From Melieria omissa (lineage: Eukaryota > Arthropoda > Insecta > Diptera > Ulidiidae), in contig OZ020267.1 of the NCBI GenBank assembly GCA_963971225.1, positions 120,459,891 through 120,523,890 on the forward strand: a DNA stretch of 64,000 nucleotides, written 5' to 3'. Below the pieces are notes generated by a model. The model was not told where the DNA came from. It did not search any database and saw only the letters and a list, made by a program, of their open reading frames with translations. The position numbers and the translations under genes were made by a program. Positions 46,381 through 58,078 of the stretch are shown piece after piece (the first letter of the stretch is position 1; each line of letters starts with the position of its first letter).

Positions 46381-48935
46381 TCTATATATATAAAAATGAA
46401 TCGTGGTCCATTCGACTGCGTATCACTCGAGAACGGCTGGACCAACTTGGATACTTCCTTCAGCGGGTTTGTTCGAAATTGTTACGTGAAGGTTTATAAA
46501 AAAAGAAAAGTCGGGAAAACGGGGCGTGGCGCCACCAGAATACATTTTTAGACAATAACTTTGGAACCATAAGTCACACATCAATTAAATTTAGTTCACA
46601 CTTACTATTTAATCATGTCCTTCGACCGACGGAATGGGGTGGGTATTGGACAAGGGGGTGTGGCACCGCCCATACAACTCAAATCTTTTAAATGGAATAG
46701 CTTCGGAATTGTAAGTCGCACAATATTGAAATTTGGTGTACCGTCGTTTCATAGATGTGTCATTCTACTGTTAAAATTTTATGGGCGTTGAACAAGGGGC
46801 GTGGCACATTTTTTATGCAGCAGAACTGTAAGTCCTACATCAATGAAACTTCGTATGAACCTGCCAATTAATCATATCTTTCGGCAGAGGGAATAAGGTG
46901 GGTATTGAACAAAGGGGTGTGGCACCGCCCATACAATTCATTTCTTTTAAATGGAATAGCTTCGGAATTGTAAGTCGCACAATATTGAAATTTGGTGTAC
47001 CGTCGTTTCATAGATGTGTCATTCTACTGTTAAAATTTTATGGGCGTTGAACAAGGGGCGTGGCACATTTTTTATGCAGCAGAACTGTAAGTCCTACATC
47101 AATGAAACTTGGTATGAACCTACCAATTAATCATATCTTTCGGCAGAGGGAATTAGGTGGGTATTGAACAGAGGGGTGTGGCACCGCCCATACAATTCAT
47201 TTCTTTTAAATGGAATAGCTTCTGAATTGTAAGTCGCACAGCATTGAAAATTAGTGAGGCGTCGCCTCATAGATGTGTTATTCCAATGTTAAAATTTTAT
47301 GGACGTTGGACAAGGGGCGTGGCACATTTTTTTGACCCAAACTATCCGCATAATTTTGGAACTGGTAGTCGCACATGAATGAAACTTAGTACGAATTTAC
47401 CATTCAGTCATATCTTTCGGCAGAGGAATGAAGCGGGTATTTAACACGAGGGCGTGGCTCCGTCCATACAACTCTAATCTTTTATATGGAATAGCTCCGG
47501 AATTGTAAGCCGCACAGTATTGATATTGAATATGCCATCGTCCCATAGAACGATGTCATTCTACCGATAATATTTTATGAGCGTTGAACAAGGGGCGTGG
47601 CAAATGTTTTATGCAGCAGAACTGTAAGTCGTACATCAATGAAACTTGGTATGAACCTACCACTTAATCATATCTTTCAATAGAGGGAATGGGGCGTTGG
47701 TCAAAGGGCGTGGCACATTTTTTATGCTCAGACAGTTATGCAGTACACACACACATCAGTGAAACTTGGTACGAACTTTCCACTTAGTAGCACAATTCGA
47801 CTAGAAGAAAGTTGTGAGCACTGGACAAGAGGGTGTGGTACCGCCTCCATTTTTATATACATAGATTGTTTGCCCTAATTGGCTGACTGATTGATTGATT
47901 GATTGATTCATCATCGCTCAGCCCAAACCGCTGAAGCTACGAACATGAAATTTGAACTGTAGATACATCTTGAACCTCCGCTAGGACGGGATTTTTTGAA
48001 ATTCGGGGTGTAAAGGGGCAAAACATGTGTGAAGGTGTTGTATGAAGAAAAGTGATTTAAGAGACATATTGATTTCGAACTTCCTGAAAATACTCTAAAC
48101 AAAAAATAATTCGATACGTATTTTATAATTTTTCAAAAATCAAAATTTAACTGGACCAATAATGGGTTAAGATTTGTTTAAGGGTAGACTCGAAAAAAAC
48201 ATGAACCGATAGGCCTATTGACTTCAAAAATTATAAAAATACTTGAAATAAACAAATTATAGTATACACGCGTTTCTCATTATTTTCAAAATCGAAATCT
48301 AACTGGATCAACGACGGGTTAAAAGTATGTATGAAAAAACAATTTTTTTGGCCTTTTAACTTCAAACTTGGTGAAAGTACTTTAAATGTAAAATAACTCG
48401 ATACGTGTTTTTCATTTTTTCCAAATATTAAAATCGGACGGGGTCAACGACCGGTTAGAAGTTTGTATGGCGAAACTGTAAAAAAAAATTAATTAACGGG
48501 CCCACTGACTTCAAACTTTGTGAAAGTACTCTGAGTGAGAAATAATTTGACACGTGTTTTTCACTTTTTTGAGAATCAAAACGTAACGGGGTCAACAATG
48601 GGTTAACAGTTTGCATGGAAACACGATTTATTGGTCCTTTTGACATCAAACGTGGACAAAAAGCATTTAAATCGGGAAATAGTTACAATGTTTTTTTCAT
48701 ATTTTTGAAAATCGAAATCTACCGTGGTAAACTAAGGGTTAAGATTTTGTTTAGAGTAAACGTGAATAACTCATGATTTAAAGGGCCTTTTGACTTCACA
48801 ATTTTTAGAACCACTTGGCATTAAAGATAATAGACATATGTTTTTATTTAAATCAAAATGGGTTCAACCATGCGTTCAAAATATGTATCGGGTGAAAGAA
48901 GAGAGCTTGCGTGCGAAGCCGCGGGGCCCAGCTAG
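46381..48935 (+). mobile_element. Non-autonomous Helitron (2555 bp) with two tandem-repeat arrays
   Basis: Starts TCTATATATATAAAAATGAA after an A and ends GCGGGGCCCAGCTAG before a T, with a GC-rich hairpin (GCTTGCG...GCGAAGC) just before the end. The first array has TGGCACCGCCCATACAA at 46661, 46920 and 47179, a 259-base period, and a diverged unit at 47455. The second array (about 48180-48780) repeats a roughly 150-base unit containing TGACTTCAAA, GTGAAAGTAC, CACGTGTTTTTCA and GGGTTAA-type words four to five times. A (TGAT)n tract lies at about 47888-47911. No Rep/helicase gene. Fragments of the second unit are scattered at 16980, 17638, 23380 and 53590. Confidence 0.65.
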
Positions 48936-50374
48936 TAATAATATAATAATGTTATGTTCACAGTTCCACAGTAATTATTGTTTCGTTTTATTGAACAGCT
49001 ATGCTGTTTTATGATTTACATGTGGTTTCACAACGAGAATATGCCGCAAGAGAAAGAATCGGCAAAGAAAGAATCGTATAAACTTTACTTTAAGTCATGT
49101 GTATTAGGTGCATATATCCACTTTAAAAACAGCTTCTATTATTCAACACTATACATACATACACATATGTACATGTGTTTATTTTGTGTATTCATGATAT
49201 TTCAAATCATGCCTACCTATTTGGTGATTCTAGAAGTCACGCCTGTAGGTATAAGTATATGTATATGTATTAGCAGTCCTCAAAGGCCAGGAAGATGCTT
49301 CTTTTCGTCCGTTCGCTTTCGTTTGGAAAAGTGTCTTGCAAAAGCATTATTTTTCTTGCATTAATGATCCCGAACACGGAGAAAGGGGCAATATTTTGTA
49401 GAATATTTACGTTGTTTTCGGGTAGGGTTTTGTTTTGTTTATGACCTACGCGAACATTTCTGAAGCACGTTAAAATTTATGCGAATGTCGAGTTTTAAGT
49501 GCGCCAACCAAAAAAATTGCCACATAAAAACAACAGAGGCGGCTACAAAACAAACAGCAAAAACAACAAGTTAATAAAATCAAATAAAACAGCGAAAATC
49601 ATAAATTCCATAAGGTTGGTCTCAACCCCTCTCCAGGCAATTTGTTGTTTACGCTATTCACTCATTTCAACATGACTGCTTGCAGCACGGCCTGGCTCGC
49701 GCTCACCAGTCGTTCCCCTTAGTCAACCGCCACCGCTGCAGTACCCAGAGCAATAAAAAATAACGCGAACATAGTCAAAATACAAATAATCATCCGTCCA
49801 TCTCCCTTGTCTCCCATCACTTTCAAACAGAAAAACAACAAACAGAAAACACCAAACAACAACAACCCACAACAATGCAGTACAACGTAAAGCAACTGAA
49901 AAGCAGTTCCCGTGCGTCTCTGCAGCGACATCGCATCTCGCCAGCCATACGGAAAGGCAAAGAAAGCAGCATTGGTTAAAGATTTTACCCGGTTTCACCC
50001 GGTTTCGAAGAACCTTAACGATTATTTGATTACAGTAGCGCAGCTGTTCCATCATGTTGTCTTCGCTGAAATTTATTAAATATTTTCCTTACTTGTTAAC
50101 CGCAAAGCAGGGAAAGATTTAGTGAGGGGAGCTGCCACTCAGCAGTGCCTAATGGGAACGCGCGTACACTTATCCACATCCCCAAGCACGTAACCCTCGA
50201 CTCAGTGCGACATGGCAACAATGCACACACTAATTTGCGTTTTACCTCGCATTGATGACTGCGTTGCCGTTGCCTATTTGACTTATGTTCGTATGTCTTC
50301 CCGGCTCTGTCTAGGCCAGAGCCTCTAGAATCCTCCTCGAGTGCCAGTCACGAACATACGTACAAAGTATATAG
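48936..50374. other. Spacer, no feature seen
   Basis: Frames at 48978-49364 and 49719-50055 are open but match no family; the minus-strand peptides at 49719-50055 are Phe/Leu/Val-rich by composition. No repeat partner recognised. Confidence 0.35.
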
Positions 50375-52437
50375 TAGGAATTGCAATCTCGGGATCCCGA
50401 ATCCCGGGATCCCGGGATCGAAACATAAAAAAGCTTACTTTTTGCTTTTGTCACCTTAAGGGGGTCGTCTACGTACCAAGTTTTAAAAAATGTTTTTTTT
50501 TTACATAATTTTCATTTGGAAGACGTGAGGAATTTTATATCCAAAGGATTTGGGTAAACTCTTCACGATTATTGAGCTGTAGAGCATTGAGCACGCTCGC
50601 TCACGGTTCAGCTTTTGACAAAATATTGTTTTTTTTTTATTATAACAGGCAATAAACATTTGAAAAAAGGGAAAAAATAACTTTTTTTTTCAAAAATGTC
50701 CACCATTTCGAGAGATTTTTGAATTTTACAAAAAGCTCGTGTCTAAGCATAGCTGATGTAATATCAATTATAGAATAGTTTAATTTTTTGTTGTAGGTTA
50801 CGTGGTTGGCCCAAAATCGTGCAGGGAAATTGATATCAAAATTCTGATGAGGGCACGTTCAAGGTCATCCTGCATTCGCATATGTAGAAATATAATTGTT
50901 ATGACCTTGCCTCTTGAAAGATTACGATTAAATATACAAAAAACAACAAAAAATTAGGGAATATCTTTTTTTTCGTTCCTTCGTAATAAATTTTGAAAAA
51001 CAGGATCGAAGTTTAGCGGACATTTTTCGTATGCTGGTGAGAACGCTACCGCACTGAAAGCCGGTCTTATCTATATTTTAGTGTTGGCTACTACGGGAAG
51101 GCGAACAGAGGTCAGGCGTCACTGTATACTCGTAATTCAACGCACTAAACAGCTGAGCGATGGCGACCGCCATATCACAATCGCCATCAATAACCAAAAT
51201 TATTTCACTAAATCGAAACACTTGTTGTTTTTTCGATTCTTTTGCACATACTTTCAATGTTATTCGCAAAATTCCGTTAGTAATCAAATGTTTTAACATA
51301 AAAGACACAACTGAAGAATGAATAGAATAGTTTCCAAATCTATGAAAAGTTAACATTGCTTACTTACTTATATGAAGATTTACGTACAATTTTACCTACT
51401 GGAGAGATGCTTGTTTCAGCAGGTTTGCCATGTAATTTGACAACTAAATGCATTTTGATATTGTTATTTTATGTTACTTGTCATGAATATTTTGTTCTTA
51501 GTTTTAAGGTAAGAACACAGAATTGTATTTAAGGGGGTATTCCGCAGTGACGGCTTCAAAAATTCGAAATTTTTTGTATTACATTTTCATAATCTCAACG
51601 TATTTACAATTCAAACTGTGAAAGTATTTTTCCAATATCTCGAAAATTCCGAAAGTTATGGGATGTCAAAGTCGGCGCGCCGACCGCGTTAATCTCTGTG
51701 CGCCCGGAACCTTTTCTTCTTTTTCTCGAAACCATGTTTTTCGGGACGGTAGACACGATTCACAAAAAACAACTGGTCCAATTGACTTGAAATTTTACAA
51801 GGATACTAAGCAAATGTGTGGGTATCGTCTTATCTAGGATTATGGCAAAAGCATTTGTTTAACTAATGTTTTTAACGCAAAATATCAACAAAAACAGGGC
51901 AAAAAATCGTCTTTTTTTTAAACACCTGATTTTAATTGAAGAAATGTTTTGTTTGCTTATATCCTAGATAAGGCGATAGCAGGAAGTCTTGCGATTACAA
52001 AATGGGTAACATTTTGTGTTTTAGAATATTTGAACTGAAGATATCATGTCCACCATGGAACAACTATTTTCGGCATGCTCAAGTTCGAGGCATCGAATGA
52101 ACCGTTATTAAAGAAGATATTCTTAACATCATTAATGAAAATTATTGTTCAAAACCTGTAGAAAAACTTGCGAAAAACCTTGAATAAAAATATTGAAAAG
52201 CTTTTCATCCACAACGATTTGAAAACATCGATATTTCGGACCGCCTCGACCAGAATACCCCCTTAATACGAAAATAAAATGTATTTGGTTGAAAGAGACG
52301 TATGACTATTTACCTACCTGACTTAGTTCCTTAAAAGAAAATATTCAATCCCTAAAAAAATCCTGGGATACCGGGATTGCGATTTTCAGTCTCGAAAATC
52401 TCGGGAATATAAAACTGGTCCGGGATTGCAATCCCTA
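50375..52437. mobile_element. hAT-like inverted-repeat element (about 2.06 kb) with nested TTAA element
   Basis: The left end TAGGAATTGCAATCTCGGGA (50375) matches the complement of the right end TAGGGATTGCAATCCCGG (to 52437) in 16 of 18 bases. Both ends are followed inward by CCCGGGAT-type repeats (50390-50427 and 52360-52410). No transposase remains. The eight bases on each side are not identical, so the hAT call rests on end appearance only. Inside lie a left-end-only TTAA fragment (TTAA at 50456-50459 then GGGGGTCGTCTACG) and a complete TTAA element at 51533-52262. Confidence 0.5.
51533..52262. mobile_element. TTAA-flanked inverted-repeat element (730 bp)
   Basis: Ends GGGGGTATTCCG (51533) and the complement of GGGGGTATTCTG (to 52262) are bordered by TTAA at 51529-51532 and 52263-52266. 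Interior blocks (CGAAACCATGTTTTTCGGGA, CGGCGCGCCGACCGCG) recall the element at 27892-28615. No gene. Confidence 0.72.
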
Positions 52438-53078
52438 GTAGGTTAGTACCTCTCTGTGTAGGCAGTAATGTATGTGTGTGTATACATGTTTATGAATTGA
52501 TTTTGCACGGTACTTATGCACACTGTACATATGTGGCCAAAAGCAACGGCAGTTGATCCCTGCTTGATGTTATTTTGGCGCTCCACAAATTACACCACCG
52601 AAATTTAGTGTCTTTATTTTCTTGCAAGCGAATGTTGTTGCTGTCGTCTTGTCCCCATCGTTTAATTTTTTGTCACATCGCTTTGCTATTCCGCTTTAAT
52701 TGCCTAATTTACGACATTTATAATATTTCGTTTAATTTACGACATTTATAATATTTCGCAAAGGCACACAAACACAATGCGTTTTTATAGTCACTCGACT
52801 GCTAAGAGCCCCAAGCCCAACCTCTTTATTTACGCTTAATTAAGCTGAAATTGTTTCTCTTGTTTGTTTCTTACAATTGGCGACGCTAAACATTAATCGT
52901 CTAGTTTTTGAACTGAAAAAATTTGGGAGTTACTAACTTCCCGCCCTTACACTGTTACATTGCGGAGTGTGTGTGCAGTGCCAGCTAGACTTTCACGCGG
53001 AGCCCCTGACATATGTGACTTGGTACTGTTTATGAGCAAAAAAGCAGGCTTGGTTATTAACTCTCTAAAGACCCATTT
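52438..53078. other. AT-rich spacer, no feature seen
   Basis: A short direct repeat of TACGACATTTATAATATTTCG occurs near 52708 and 52738; otherwise nothing is recognised. Confidence 0.4.
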
Positions 53079-53523
53079 CTATTTTTCAATCATAAGATGA
53101 CTTTCCATTTCTGAACACAAATCTGAAAATAATTTTTCGATTGTGAATGCTGCAGATCCGACCCTCTGACATCTTAGATCCATCCGTGAAGAAGTTGTAG
53201 GATTGATAGCCGAATTCCAGACTCTTACGCCACCCATCCTGTTCTGTAACCACGTGGGGTCTAGTGTTGAAATTAGCTTGAGCTGCCTGGTTAACATTAT
53301 CCTAAGCGCAACCTTCTTAGCTGAACTTTTCGCTTGGAAGAAAGCCCAGAATTTTATCGAGTGCTGCTGCCAGAGTGGAACGCATTGTCCTGGTTATAAA
53401 CTCTCTTATATAGCTATCTGTACATTCTTGAGTCTCTTGACATAGGTCTTCTTTTTTACCGCAATTCACCATACAAGGATCCCGTAGAGCAAAATGGATC
53501 TGATAACTACAATGAAAATTCAA
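53079..53523 (-). pseudogene. Non-LTR retrotransposon relic: end of reverse transcriptase and start of RNase H
   Basis: Read on the minus strand, 53523-53317 gives ITRTMRSTLAAALDKILGFL, the block that follows the reverse transcriptase in Jockey/R1-type elements (usually TGAMRTTPTAALE-ILG). Further on, at about 53205-53165, another frame gives YNFFTDGSKMSEG, the DGSK start of the RNase H domain. Stops and shifts separate the pieces, and both ends of the element are missing. Confidence 0.7.
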
Positions 53524-53589
53524 TGTGACGGGATTATAAGCAACAAGTCTTACGTAAAATTATTTGTTTATATTTTTACATGGTTGATT

Positions 53590-53835
53590 ACAAATTTGAG
53601 AATTCCCATAACTACGAAAAAATGAACTGATGGGCATATTGACTTCAAAATTCGTGAAAACACTTGAAATCAAAAAGTAATGAGATACGTGTTTTAATTT
53701 TGTTTATTTTGAAAATCGAAATCTAACGGAGAAACCAAGGGTTAAAATATTGTTTGGAAAAACATAATTTAATAGGTCTATTGACTTTCAATGGGGCGAA
53801 AGCACTACTAACGCACTAAATAAAGAAATAAATAA
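53590..53835 (+). repeat. Helitron repeat-unit fragment
   Basis: Matches the second array of the Helitron at 46381-48935: ATTGACTTCAAAATTCGTGA, TGAGATACGTGTTTTAATTT, AAATCGAAATCTAACGG and AAGGGTTAAAATATTGTTTG, about one and a half units. Confidence 0.6.
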
Positions 53836-53837
53836 CA

Positions 53838-54665
53838 CTACTCGACACGAAAAATGCTCCTAAAAATAAAAGTTTTTTTAGACTAATTTTCGGCTGCTGA
53901 ACACGAAACTGAAAATCAAAAAATTTTCGAAAAACACGTTTTCCCCCCTCTTATTTCAGTTATGAGCACATATCTCGTAAACCAACCATCCGACTAACAC
54001 ATGTGGCCCGTTGTTCAGAAGGTAATTAACTAGCCTTTCCAACGATTTATGGATTGTCCAAATCCAATGAGATTTGGGGCAGTTACTGACTGGTTGAACT
54101 TGAATGGTTTTTGTATAGATAAAATAAATGAGCTCCTCTGGTTTTAAGATCTAAGATGAAAGATATATTATTTGAGCAAATATTAAGCCTAACATCAATA
54201 GAATTGAAAGAAAAATTACAAAGTTATAATGCACGGAGTGAAAACACCAGCTTTTCATTTCTTACACCGTGCGAAAAATTTTTTTATTTTTCCGATACCC
54301 ATCCAAATGTTGATATAGACGTGAAACTAGAGGTCATTTATAATATCCGGGCATAGTCAGTTTTTCATTTTCTGACCCAAAAACCTTCTTAAAGGACTTT
54401 AAAATTTTAAGGATATACACATTTAAAATATTTTTTTAAGTATTTGCGATTGTGTAATGATGAAGATATGGGTATCAAATGAAATAGGAAAATTGTCTCC
54501 TTTTTTACTAAATTTTCTATTTTGAATTTTCAGGACCAAAATATGTCAGGTATGCAAAACATAAATGTTTTGGATCTCAGTCTGTGGATTCATACATCTA
54601 AATTTTTTCTATTTCAAAGTTCTGAAAGTTCAAAATAGAAAATTTCTTTAAAAGGAGACAAACAG
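53838..54665 (+). repeat. Foldback-family arm with the start of its mirror arm
   Basis: Near reverse complement of 31206-31912 over 53838-54540, including GCACGGAGTGAAAACACC, GATATAGACGTGAAACTAGA and TTCTTAAAGGAC. The sequence then turns back: TTGTCTCCTTTTTTAC with AAATTTTCTATTTTGAA (about 54495-54533) is mirrored at 54625-54662, marking the centre of a palindrome near 54580 whose second arm is mostly missing. Confidence 0.7.
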
Positions 54666-55140
54666 AACGGGGCATAATTTTCATCCCTTTTCGTACATCT
54701 TCCTTAAAAAATTCGGGGCCTCAAAATATGTTCTTTTATATGTTACATTTACAGTCTGGAATACAAGCAAAAACAACAAACTTTTGAATTGCTCGAAACA
54801 AAAAAAATTAAAAACTTTGCATATTTTGAGGCTCTTAGGTTTTAAAGGCAAAAAGCTGAAAAGTGTTTAGAATGTGACTTACGCCAAAAAATTTAGCCTA
54901 ACTCGTTAATTGATGTAATTATAAAAATAAATTACATTGAAAAAAAGGAGTGTTGTAAATGACACAAAGTGAAAATCATGTCAACCGGTTTATTGGTTTA
55001 GAAACGTGAAAAAAGTCAGGGAAAACGGAAACTAAGTTTTAAAAACGATTTGCGGATTTGAAATCAGCGGTCCCTAATTACCCTAGAATTGATGTCAAAG
55101 CCATAAAAGCCATTTTGCTGTTGATCAGTGTAATTACTAA
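54666..55140. repeat. Diverged fragment of the twin-copy MITE family
   Basis: Ordered blocks match 21864-23008: TTTTCATCCCTTTTCGTAC, CCTTAAAAAATTCGGGGCCT, AAACTTTGCATATTTTGAGG, AACTCGTTAATTG, AAAATCATGTCAACCGG and CGGAAACTAAGTTTT. Termini are lost. It shows the family is older than the two near-identical copies. Confidence 0.6.
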
Positions 55141-55279
55141 ATGCCACGAATTAAATAATTAACTGCCATGGGAATAATGCCAGTAACTTTCTTTTTATTA
55201 CCTTTCTAGCGGTGCTAGAAACGCTAGCTCAGAAAAAACCGCCTGGAAGTATTCCTTCAAGAGCCTATCGAATACTGTC

Positions 55280-56131
55280 TTAACCCTTCTCTCTCTCTCT
55301 CAATCGTCAAAAGAGAAAATTCTCACTTTCAGTTATCTCAGTCGTTAGCTACGTCTTGTCGATGGTGTTTGTTTTTTTGCTGTGAGTGCAATTGTTTCTG
55401 AGATATTAACATAGCGTACGTCTTAAAGACGTATCGTTATCTTTTATGCAAGTTTTGACATTTTTGTGTGTTAGCGTTTTTTTCATTTTCTGTTGAATTC
55501 TAACCTGACTCGTTACTTTTTAAGTTAAAATTTGTTAAAAACGATGACATGTAAGCGTGGTTTAAATGACACACAAATTGGAGGTGTGTTGCAAAATGTT
55601 TTAACGACTCAGATTCTTCGGAAAATGTCAGCGAAACAGAAAATAAAATACTGGAAGATGATATTCAAAGCGTTATGAAAGATCAGCCTATCACAAACAA
55701 GAGGAAATATTGTGGTTTTTGTCCTTCAAAAATACGATGTATGTACATATGTCAAAAATGAAGTGCGTCAAGTGTGGTGTACCTGTATGTGGAGACCACA
55801 AAATTGTAGTTTGTAACTCTTGCATATTAACTCTTGGAATTAATTTTTTGTAGTTTATATAACTTACAACAGATACTGTTACCTAAATGAAGTACAAAGT
55901 AAACTTATTTGTTTAACTTTAGTAGACAAATTGGAGTCCTTCAGAGAAGATCAGCTATTTTGTGATTAATTTTTAAATCCAGAAACAGAAATTTATTAAA
56001 TAAATGATCTAAATAAGAAAATTATCAATATTCCTTCTAACAACACTTTTAAAAAGATATAAACTAGCATACGTCTCTCAGACCTATCGTTATCTTTTCA
56101 GTACAAAAAAATAACGTTATCTAACTAGGGT
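55280..56131 (+). mobile_element. Gutted piggyBac element
   Basis: The right end is CCCTAGTTAGATAACG read inward from 56124, followed by TTAA, very like the CCCTAGAAAGATA end of piggyBac. A 40-base block (ACGTC...TATCGTTATCTTTT) occurs as direct copies at about 55415-55447 and 56070-56100. The left side has TTAACCC at 55282 followed by a CT run, so the left end is doubtful. The interior keeps the first and last parts of a piggyBac transposase. Confidence 0.65.
55544..55830 (+). pseudogene. piggyBac transposase, N-terminus joined to C-terminal Cys-rich domain
   Basis: The ATG at 55544 starts MTCKRGLNDTQIGGVLQN; a frame change then gives the acidic stretch NDSDSSENVSETENKILEDD typical of the piggyBac N-terminus. 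This runs straight into RKYCGFCPSKIRCM, and after another shift into KCVKCGVPVCGDHKIVVCNS, the C-terminal cysteine-rich zinc-binding domain (CxxC...CxxC...CxxH...CxxC) that binds the element ends. The whole DDD catalytic core (about 450 residues) is deleted. Two shifts show it cannot be made as one protein. Confidence 0.8.
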
Positions 56132-57838
56132 TAATAATAATAGGTATACATACACCCATATGTATAAATTTCTCTAAAGAACACGCCACTCTCCAAGCAT
56201 TTAAGTTACCGACTCTATAACGAAAGTATAATTTTTTTAAGTCCTCAGGTTAACCATAGTCTGCGCCTTACCAACGCACTCGTTAAGGCCAGATTTGCGT
56301 TTCTATGAATTCTTATTATTTGGAAGTCATATCTGGGGCAGTGTTATTTTTTTTTGTTTTTCGTGCAATGTGCTTTTAGGCACGGCCACGGTTTGTTGTT
56401 ACATTAAATGGCCGTATAAAAACGAATTCAATAGTCAGAGGCATTATTGTCAGAGGAAACTGTGGCAGAGACATGGAGCACAAAGGACGAATTTGTATCC
56501 CTCGGTGATTTGGTCATGATCCAAAAATGTGATTTGTGCTCCACTTTCACTTTTTGTGCAGTAATTCAACTCGATTCCTCTAAAATCACTGCTGCTGCTG
56601 CTACTCGACTGACAGCCACAAAGAAGGCGTCACGACGCTCATCGACAGCTGCAGGCTGCAGCATTCAAACCATGTCAGCAGGGCCGACAAACAAACGAAC
56701 ACACAAACACACTCAACTTGCCAGTAGGCATGAACGAACACGCGTGCGGGTGCAAGTGTGGACGGAATGTGAAGTGTGGTAGTGCGGGTTATGAGGTATG
56801 GGACTACCTCCTCATTTCCCTTAAAATGCCGTTGCATTCTACATTTCAAGCAAATTCGTTGCAAACTGTGAAAATTCCGGCGAATGCCTTTGGACTCATT
56901 TCGGTAAGAAACTTCCTTTGGCTGCTGTTCCACAGAATTCTCCTAGTTTTATTGCCCACAAACATATTTTTGCTCGGCATTGTTGTGCGAGGTAGTGATT
57001 TTTCTTCCATTTTATTTGCACCGTTGTTGCAGCCGGTGGCGCGAACGGGGTCGAAGTCGGCTGTAGTGGCATCGGCAAAGTGCTGTAGCTATCGTCGCAG
57101 CTATGTAGGGATGTACACATTTTCCGCCATTATTGTTTGCTCTACTTATGAGCACAACTATACTACAACTATTACAACAACAGCGATGGCAACGTTATTT
57201 GTTAGCATTCAAAACTATCGGGCAACATATTTTTGCACGCCATGCTGTGTTTTTATTTTAGTTTTTCGTTGTTCGGTGCCGCCAACCGCTGCCCCACATT
57301 TTATCGCCCATTACTTCGTATCAAAAATCTTCCGCCACAAACACATCCGCCAAAGCGCTGGTGCGAGTACTTTGGTCGTACGAGCACCGTTGGTCGTGGG
57401 GGTGCTCCAGTGAAAGGGTGCGCACTGTGCTCGGTTCCGTCATTATCATTTGCCGGCGAGCAGTTGAAGGCGCTCGCAAGGCAGACAGGCCAAATTAGTA
57501 CGCCAAGCCCTGCCCTTACAGCATCAGGCAAAGGCAGCAGACGACAGCAGCTGGAATCGTGGTATTGGTTGTGGTTTTTTTCGACTGCACGGCGAGGAGT
57601 TGGCTGTGTACGAGTGTGGAAACGGGAAAATTTTAACTTGTTTGCGTCGCTGCCGTGTTCGGATGTCTGTGGTCTATTTATTTATTACGAAAGTGATATT
57701 CCAAATGTGCGCGGCGATTGTTATAGGCCGCGCTGGCTGTGCTCAACTGGAGATAGTAAGAATGGCTGTTTGGACATATGCCAGTCCATACGGTTCACCC
57801 GTTCGTCCCCTTCATGCCTTTACTTTGTTACTACATAG
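56132..57838. other. GC-richer single-copy block, no gene supported
   Basis: Frames are long (56718-57413, 231 codons; 57233-57838, 201 codons) but overlap each other and frames on the other strand. The peptides show no domain I recognise. Possibly host regulatory or UTR DNA. Confidence 0.35.
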
Positions 57839-57842
57839 TTAA

Positions 57843-58074
57843 CCCATTCGAGATGACGATTTTTTTCGAACACGGTCCCCTGGAGCGAAACTTTTGTTCT
57901 TTGTATTGTACACAGCAAAACCACTGCCAAATTTTGTTGTCCTGTACTTTACAGATTTCATTAGTTACAGAAAAATCTTATTTCGACGACTCACAATAAC
58001 TGATAATTGCACATTACTGTCTTATAGCCTCGGAAATCCATTGCACACACGGTGTGCAATCGGTCTCGAATGGG
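57843..58074. mobile_element. piggyBac-type MITE (232 bp)
   Basis: Ends CCCATTCGAGATGACGA (57843) and the complement of CCCATTCGAGACCGA (to 58074) are bordered by TTAA at 57839-57842 and 58075-58078. A small palindrome (TTGCACACACGGTGTGCAA) lies near the right end. No gene. Confidence 0.8.
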
Positions 58075-58078
58075 TTAA

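Noticed and set aside
56718..57838. Overlapping frames of 231 and 201 codons
   Set aside because: They overlap in different frames, neither has a recognisable domain, and the stretch is GC-richer than average.
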